From contig NZ_JAFNLL010000018.1 of NCBI RefSeq assembly GCF_017368795.1, positions 1 to 64,000 on the forward strand: a DNA stretch of 64,000 nt. Direction: 5' to 3'. The notes under the pieces were generated by a model, which made no database searches, was not told where the DNA came from, and saw nothing but the letters and a program-made list of their open reading frames with translations. The position numbers and the translations under genes were made by a program. Of this stretch, positions 59,059-64,000 are shown in pieces. Positions within the stretch are counted from its first letter, which is position 1. The number at the start of each line of letters is the position of its first letter. Origin of the DNA: Arthrobacter cavernae (GTDB lineage Bacteria > Actinomycetota > Actinomycetes > Actinomycetales > Micrococcaceae).

Positions 59059-60741
59059 CTAACGCGCGCGGTCCACGCGCTTTTCGTCCCAGACGGGCTC
59101 TTCGGATTCGTAGACCTTGCCGTCCGAGCCGAACACCAGGAAGCGGTCGAAGGACTTCGCGAACCAGCGGTCGTGCGTCACGGCAAGGACGGTTCCTTCG
59201 AAGGCGTCAATGGCGCGTTCCAGGGCCTCGCCGGAGTGCAGGTCCAGGTTGTCCGTGGGCTCGTCCAGGAGCAGCAGCGTGGCGCCCGAGAGCTGCAGCA
59301 GCAGGATCTGGAACCGCGCTTGTTGGCCGCCGGAGAGGGACTCGTACTTCTGCTCGGACTGCCCGGCCAGGCCGTAGGCATCCAGCGCGCCGGCCGCGGC
59401 TTCGCGGGCCAGGCCCGAGCGGTGCTCGTCGCCGCGGTGCAGGATTTCCAGCAGCGTGCGGCCCAGGAGGTCCGGGCGGACGTGCGTCTGCGCGAAGAAG
59501 CCGGGACGGATGCGGGCGCCGAGTTTCACGGTGCCTTCGTGCGGCACTTCGGCGATGACGACGTCGGACACCGGCAGGTGCTCGCGCTCCGGATCGGTGC
59601 CGCCCGTGGCAAGCAGCCGCAGAAAGTGGCTCTTGCCGGAGCCGTTAGAGCCGAGCACGCCCACGCGGTCGCCGAACCAGATTTCCGTGGAAAACGGCTT
59701 CATCAGGCCGGTCAGTTCCAGCTTTTCGGCCACGACGGCACGCTTGGCGGTGCGGCCGCCCTTGAGGCGCATGCGCACGTTCTGCTCGATCGGCAGGGCC
59801 TCCGGCGGGCCGGCCTCGAGGAACTTGGCCAGGCGCGTCTGGGCAGCCTGGTAGCGGTTGGCCATGTCGGAGCGGAATGCGGCCTTGTTCTTGTACATGT
59901 TGACGAGTTCCTTGAGCTTCACGTGCTCCTCGTCCCAGCGTTTGCGCAGCTCCTCGAAGCGGGCGTTCCGGTCCGCGCGGGCCTCCACGTAGGAGCCGAA
60001 GCCGCCGCCGTGGATCCAGGCGCCGGCGCCGTTGATGCCCGGCTCAAGCGTCACGATACGCCCCGCGGCGTTGTTCAACAGCTCCCGGTCATGGCTGATG
60101 AACAGCACGGTCTTCTTGGACTCGTTGAGCTTGGATTCAAGCCAGCGCTTGCCGGGGACGTCCAGGTAGTTGTCCGGTTCGTCCAGGAGCAGGAGTTCGT
60201 CGGGGCCTGAGAAGAGGGCCTCGAGCACCAGCCGCTTTTGCTCGCCGCCGGAAAGGGTCGACGCGCGGCGGTGCTGTGCCTTGTCGAAGGACAGCCCCAG
60301 CGCGGCCATGCAAACCTCGTCCCAGACGGTCTCGACGTCGTAGCCGCCGGCGTCCCCCCAGTCCACGATCGCCTGGGCGTACTTCATCTGGGAGGGCTCG
60401 TCGTCGTGCTCCATCATGGCGAGCTCGGCGTCCTCGACGGCCCTCGCGGCAGCGGCGAGTCCGGGAGGGGCCGCGGAGACGAGGAGATCGCGGACGGTGG
60501 ATTCGTCGCGGACCTGGCCCACGAACTGGCGCATGATGCCCATGTTTCCGGAGCGGCCCACGGCGCCCTCATCGGGGGTGAGGTCGCCGGCGATGATTTT
60601 GAACAGGGTGGTCTTGCCGGTTCCGTTGGGCCCGATCAGCGCCGTCTTGGTGCCGTCCGGGACCTTGAAGGTCACGCCGTTGAGCAGCTGGGTGCCGTCG
60701 GAGAGGAAGTAGTCGATGCCGGAAACGTCAATATGGGCCAC
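59059..60741 (-). CDS. ABC-F family ATP-binding protein
   Basis: A 560-residue cytosolic protein with two ABC domains. The first Walker A is GPNGTGKTT and signature LSGGEQKRL; the second is GSNGSGKSH with LSGGQQARF. The linker between has a charged coiled helix (RADRNARFEELRKRWDEEHVKLKELVNMYKNKAAFRSDMANRYQAAQTRLAKF). No membrane segments. Such proteins act on the ribosome E site, as translational throttles or antibiotic protection factors. A GAGAAT hexamer lies 6 nt before the GTG start. Confidence 0.9.
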   Translation of the reverse strand: MAHIDVSGIDYFLSDGTQLLNGVTFKVPDGTKTALIGPNGTGKTTLFKIIAGDLTPDEGAVGRSGNMGIMRQFVGQVRDESTVRDLLVSAAPPGLAAAARAVEDAELAMMEHDDEPSQMKYAQAIVDWGDAGGYDVETVWDEVCMAALGLSFDKAQHRRASTLSGGEQKRLVLEALFSGPDELLLLDEPDNYLDVPGKRWLESKLNESKKTVLFISHDRELLNNAAGRIVTLEPGINGAGAWIHGGGFGSYVEARADRNARFEELRKRWDEEHVKLKELVNMYKNKAAFRSDMANRYQAAQTRLAKFLEAGPPEALPIEQNVRMRLKGGRTAKRAVVAEKLELTGLMKPFSTEIWFGDRVGVLGSNGSGKSHFLRLLATGGTDPEREHLPVSDVVIAEVPHEGTVKLGARIRPGFFAQTHVRPDLLGRTLLEILHRGDEHRSGLAREAAAGALDAYGLAGQSEQKYESLSGGQQARFQILLLQLSGATLLLLDEPTDNLDLHSGEALERAIDAFEGTVLAVTHDRWFAKSFDRFLVFGSDGKVYESEEPVWDEKRVDRAR

Positions 60742-60767
60742 CGGTCAATTCTCCCACGGGCCAGCCC

Positions 60768-62057
60768 TCACCCGGCGCGGTCCGGTTGTCGGCGGGCGAA
60801 GTCCGGCGCGTGTTCCGGCCGCGGGCCGAAGGCAATCATCCGGGCCGGAACCCTCCGCAACAGCGGCACATGGCTGGCCACGAACAGCGCGGACCTCGGC
60901 GCGCCGGCCCGTTTTCCGGTGATCGCCGGCTCAAAAATTGCCTTCTGGAGCAGCCTCTGGCCGCTCTGCAACACCACGGTGGGGAACCAGCGCCGCTTCT
61001 GCACTGACGCCAGATGCGCCTCGCTCAGGGAACCGTCCAGAAGGGGCCGGGCGATCCTGGCGGCCGCGGCAACGGCGTCCTGGATGGCCAGGTTGATGCC
61101 GACCCCGCCCGCCGGAGACATCGCATGCGCGGCATCGCCGATCAGCAGCAGCCCGGGTTTGTGCCATGTGCCGAGCCGGTTCAGCTTCACGTCGAGCATG
61201 TGGAGATCGTCCATGGAAGCGATTTCGCCCAGGCGGTCGGCAAGATCGGGCCGCAGCCTGCCGATGCGCCGCCGGAAGCTCTCCACGCCCTCGGCGCGAA
61301 GTGTGGCGTCAAGTCCCTTCCTGGCGATGTAGGCAATCTGGTAGTAGTCCTTCCTGGTCAAGGCCAGGAGCACCTCGTCACCGCTGAAGCGCGGTACGAG
61401 TGTAGCGATCTGCTCCTGCTCTTCCTTGTTGCGCGAAACCCGGAACCACCAAGTATCGAACGGCACGGCGAACTCCCGCGGGAACAGCCCGGCCTTCTGC
61501 CGGAGGACCGAATCCCGCCCGTCACAGGCCACGGTCAGCAACGCGCGGAGCTGGCCGGTGCCGACGGGCTCGCCGGAAGCCGCATCCCTGGTGAGGTAAG
61601 AGACCCCCGCGACCCTCCCGCCGTCGTCGTTCCCGTCCCCGAACAGCAGGCCGGTGGCTTCGGTGTTCATCCGGAGGGTGAAGGTCGGCTCCAGTTCGGC
61701 CGCCGCTACGAGGAAGTTCAGCAGATCCCACTGCGGCACCATGGCGATGTAGTTGTAAGGCGGTTTGAGGGTATCGAAATCGCCCACCAGCACGGTGTCT
61801 CCGTTACTGGTGGGGAAGCGGAAATTGCCGAGCTTGCTTTGTGGAAGCTGGCGGAAACCCTCACCCAGCCCGAGCTCGTCCAGGAGGCGGATGGTGGATG
61901 CGTGCACGGTGTCGCCCCGGAAATCGCGCAGGAAGTCTGCATGTTTTTCCAGCACGGTGACCTCGACGCCGGCCCGCGCCAGCAGCAGGCCCAGCATGAT
62001 GCCGGCCGGACCGCCGCCGGCAATGACGCACGTTGTTGTTTCCGATTTCCTGGGCAA
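60768..62057 (-). CDS. FAD-dependent monooxygenase
   Basis: A 429-residue group A flavin monooxygenase: GGGPAGIMLGLLLARAGVEVTVLEKH at the N-terminus, the DG motif VACDGRDSVLRQKAG, and GLLLIGDAAHAMSPAGGVGINLAIQDAVAAA. I take the TTG at 62057, where GGAGGGG lies just upstream and the family start fits; the longer frame is out of register with the cupredoxin. It follows a cupredoxin gene by 28 nt. Substrate unknown; aromatic hydroxylation is typical. Confidence 0.88.
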   Translation of the reverse strand: MPRKSETTTCVIAGGGPAGIMLGLLLARAGVEVTVLEKHADFLRDFRGDTVHASTIRLLDELGLGEGFRQLPQSKLGNFRFPTSNGDTVLVGDFDTLKPPYNYIAMVPQWDLLNFLVAAAELEPTFTLRMNTEATGLLFGDGNDDGGRVAGVSYLTRDAASGEPVGTGQLRALLTVACDGRDSVLRQKAGLFPREFAVPFDTWWFRVSRNKEEQEQIATLVPRFSGDEVLLALTRKDYYQIAYIARKGLDATLRAEGVESFRRRIGRLRPDLADRLGEIASMDDLHMLDVKLNRLGTWHKPGLLLIGDAAHAMSPAGGVGINLAIQDAVAAAARIARPLLDGSLSEAHLASVQKRRWFPTVVLQSGQRLLQKAIFEPAITGKRAGAPRSALFVASHVPLLRRVPARMIAFGPRPEHAPDFARRQPDRAG

Positions 62058-62085
62058 GTCCCCTCCGGATCCGGTCCTTGGGTGG

Positions 62086-62589
62086 TCAGCGGACCTCCAT
62101 GACCCCCTGCATCTCGGTGTGGAGGGAGCACATGAAGTGCAGCATCGTGCCGGCGGGAGCCGTGACGTCGACCGGCACGGACTCGCCGTCAGGGATCGCC
62201 ACCGAGTCCCCGACCTCACCGAATCCCGGCTTCCCGACGTCGATGCTCGGCACGCCACGGAAATGCTGGTCCAGCGCCGCATTGCAGGTCTGGCAGCCGC
62301 CTGAGAACAGATCCTGAATGAACTGCGGCTTTTCGTCGGGGTTGACGATGGTGAAGAAGTGCGGCTCCCCGGGAATCTCGTCGCCGGAGACGATGGTGAG
62401 CTTGTCGCCGGAGCCGATGCTGATGTCGCCGCCGTGCCAGGCCAGGGTGCTCTGCACTAGTTTGTTCGGTTCGAAGGCGAAGCCGCCGCGGGCCTCGACC
62501 TGCGTGCCGCCGCCGGCCACGCTTCCGCTGACCCCACCAAACGCGACCATCCCGCAGACCGCCGCGACTACCAAAGTTGTTTTGCGCAT
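62086..62589 (-). CDS. Secreted cupredoxin-like protein
   Basis: A 167-residue exported protein: a signal peptide (MRKTTLVVAAVCGMVAFGGVSGSVAG), then a cupredoxin fold. The probable type-1 copper ligands are H in EPHFFTIVN and C, H and M in FMCSLHTEMQGVM. An extra CQTC pair lies in the middle loop. It likely carries electrons or binds copper outside the cell. Partner unknown. Confidence 0.8.
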   Translation of the reverse strand: MRKTTLVVAAVCGMVAFGGVSGSVAGGGTQVEARGGFAFEPNKLVQSTLAWHGGDISIGSGDKLTIVSGDEIPGEPHFFTIVNPDEKPQFIQDLFSGGCQTCNAALDQHFRGVPSIDVGKPGFGEVGDSVAIPDGESVPVDVTAPAGTMLHFMCSLHTEMQGVMEVR

Positions 62590-62795
62590 GACAATCCTCG
62601 TATTCCCGCTCCTGGCGGTTTCGATGGACCCCGGCCGGTCAGGCCGGCGTTGGACCACCGGAGGCGTTGTCAGGCGAAACAGTGAGTGTGTCCGCCTGCT
62701 AACCAGTCGACGGACCGGCAGCCTCTCCCAAGGTAGACCCGGGCAGATTCCGGGGTCAAGGCCTGCACGCGGCTAGTCCTTAGGAGGCGCCGGCG

Positions 62796-64000
62796 TCAGG
62801 CCAGCGTGAGCAGCTCCGGACGGCGGCCGGCCCACGGCAGCACGGCCTCGACGGCGGCACCCACCGTGAACACGGTGGCATCGTCGAAGGGATGGCCCAC
62901 GATCTGCACGCCGGTGGGGATGCCGCAGTCGGCCATGCCGCTGGGCACGGCCAGGACGGGGCAGCGGTTGGCAATGTTGAACGGCGCCGTCATGTGCCCC
63001 TGCCAGTAGTGCTCCAGCTGCTCGCCGTTGGCGTCGATCCCGTCCAGGTACATGCCGTCCGCGTCGAGCGCCGCCACCGCCGAGGCCGGGCAGAGCAGAG
63101 CGTCGAAGCCTTCCATGGCCGTGGCCAGCTCGGCCTGGAGGCGCGTTTCCGCCCGGACGCCGTCCACGAAACGGTTCTCCTCCGCAGCACGCCGGGCGTC
63201 GGCCATGAAGCGGCGCGTGTACGGGGCGAGCAGCTCCTCGGACCCCGCCGTCTCGTCCTCCATCGCCGGCCCCAGCAGGTAGCCGAAGTGGGTGAACATG
63301 GTCCGGCTGGTCGCCTCAACGGTCCAGGGAAGTTCGATCTCCTCCACCACCGCACCGGCGTCGCGCAGTGCTGCGGCCACGCCGCGGGTGTTGGCCTCGA
63401 CGTCGGGAGCCACCGGGTAGTTCCCGAGCCGGATGCACAGGGCGATCCGCATACCTGCCACGGACGCGGACTCAACAGTCAGCGCGGGGCCGTCGGCCAG
63501 CGAGGTGTGGTCGCCCAGGTGGCGGCCCGCCATGACATTGGCCAGCAGGGCGGTGTCCGCCACGGTCCGGGCCATGGGCCCGTCGCCGCGGTAGTGGTCC
63601 GCGGACAGCGGCGCCAGGCCGGGGATCCGGCCATAGGGCGCCTTGAAGCCGACCGTTCCAGTGAACGACGCCGGCAGCCGGGTTGAGCCGGCGATGTCCG
63701 AGGCCGTTGCCAGCGGGGCAAGCCCGGCGGCCAGGGCTGCACCAGCGCCGCCGGAGGAGCCGCCGGGTGAGTACCGCCGGTTCCAGGGGTTCCGTGTCAC
63801 GCCCCACAGTGGGCTGTGGGTGACGGTGGCGCAGCTGTATTCCGGGGTGGTGGTGCGGGCGTGGATGATGCCGCCGGCGCGCCGGATCCGCTCCACCACG
63901 GGGTGGTCCTCCACGGCGTACTCGTCTTTCCTGGCCACCAGGCCCTGGGAAAGTGTGCGCCCCTTGATGCCGTGCTTCTCCTTCGTCGCCACCGGCAGGC
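62796..64000 (-). CDS. Amidase-signature enzyme, C-terminal part (gene continues past the window)
   Basis: At least 401 residues; the 5' end is outside the window. The catalytic triad region is visible: Lys near KEKHG, SPGGSSGGAGAALAAGLAPLATASDIAGSTRLPA with the cis-Ser and nucleophile Ser. The rest of the amidase core follows (MARTVADTALLANVMAG, GFDALLCPASAVAA). It hydrolyses a C-N bond. Substrate unknown. Confidence 0.88.
   Translation of the reverse strand, partial: LPVATKEKHGIKGRTLSQGLVARKDEYAVEDHPVVERIRRAGGIIHARTTTPEYSCATVTHSPLWGVTRNPWNRRYSPGGSSGGAGAALAAGLAPLATASDIAGSTRLPASFTGTVGFKAPYGRIPGLAPLSADHYRGDGPMARTVADTALLANVMAGRHLGDHTSLADGPALTVESASVAGMRIALCIRLGNYPVAPDVEANTRGVAAALRDAGAVVEEIELPWTVEATSRTMFTHFGYLLGPAMEDETAGSEELLAPYTRRFMADARRAAEENRFVDGVRAETRLQAELATAMEGFDALLCPASAVAALDADGMYLDGIDANGEQLEHYWQGHMTAPFNIANRCPVLAVPSGMADCGIPTGVQIVGHPFDDATVFTVGAAVEAVLPWAGRRPELLTLA

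Overview
The window looks like chromosome of a high-GC Gram-positive actinobacterium of the Arthrobacter/Pseudarthrobacter type. The evidence is the strong GC bias at third codon positions, frequent GTG and TTG starts, the conserved rpsF-ssb-rpsR-rplI block with dnaB a few kilobases away, a DnaB carrying two inteins (one class 3), and a catabolic, metal-handling accessory content typical of soil actinobacteria. I see no prophage, transposase, CRISPR array, rRNA or plasmid replication genes.

Layout. 1-9.3 kb: a quinate/shikimate degradation locus (dehydroshikimate dehydratase fusion, shikimate/quinate dehydrogenase, IclR regulator, divergent MHS transporter), then a LysR regulator divergent from a metallo-beta-lactamase-fold hydrolase and a second MHS transporter. 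9.5-13 kb: small proteins, a MoaD/ThiS-like protein paired with a BNR-repeat protein, a universal stress protein and a candidate small RNA. 13-20.4 kb: metal homeostasis, with a DtxR/MntR-type repressor divergent from a multicopper oxidase-ZIP transporter operon, then a CsoR-CopZ-CopA copper-efflux operon with two identical operators. 20.4-35.4 kb: exporters (EamA, MATE), membrane proteins, DoxX, a ROK regulator with an MFS-amidohydrolase operon, a double-hotdog thioesterase, a CopD-CtaG fusion and an unknown secreted protein. 35.5-45 kb: dnaB with two inteins, a DnaA-box-rich non-coding stretch, and the S6-SSB-S18-L9 operon. 45-64 kb: YnfA, tRNA-Leu(GAG), an M18 aminopeptidase, a lipoprotein dioxygenase, a two-component system whose response regulator is frameshifted, dapA, an ABC-2 exporter, lipid phosphatase/kinase genes, an MFS-TetR-acetyltransferase set, an ABC-F protein, an FAD monooxygenase, a cupredoxin and a truncated amidase.

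Three sequence-level themes cut across the genes. First, at least fifteen genes have a TAnnnT hexamer exactly 6 or 7 nt before the start codon, the signature of leaderless transcripts. Second, two kinds of palindromic repeat are present: an intergenic AACGCTCTCTCAC family at two places with a compensatory base-pair change, and a roughly 74-bp inverted repeat read in frame inside copA. Third, upstream of dnaB there is a cluster of about seven DnaA-box-like sites with no gene.

The strongest candidates for under-described biology are the MntR-type-controlled multicopper oxidase plus ZIP operon (possible oxidase-coupled metal uptake), the MoaD/ThiS-BNR pair, the palindromic element inside copA, and the DnaA-box cluster beside dnaB. 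All statements rest on reading the sequence; no database search was run.
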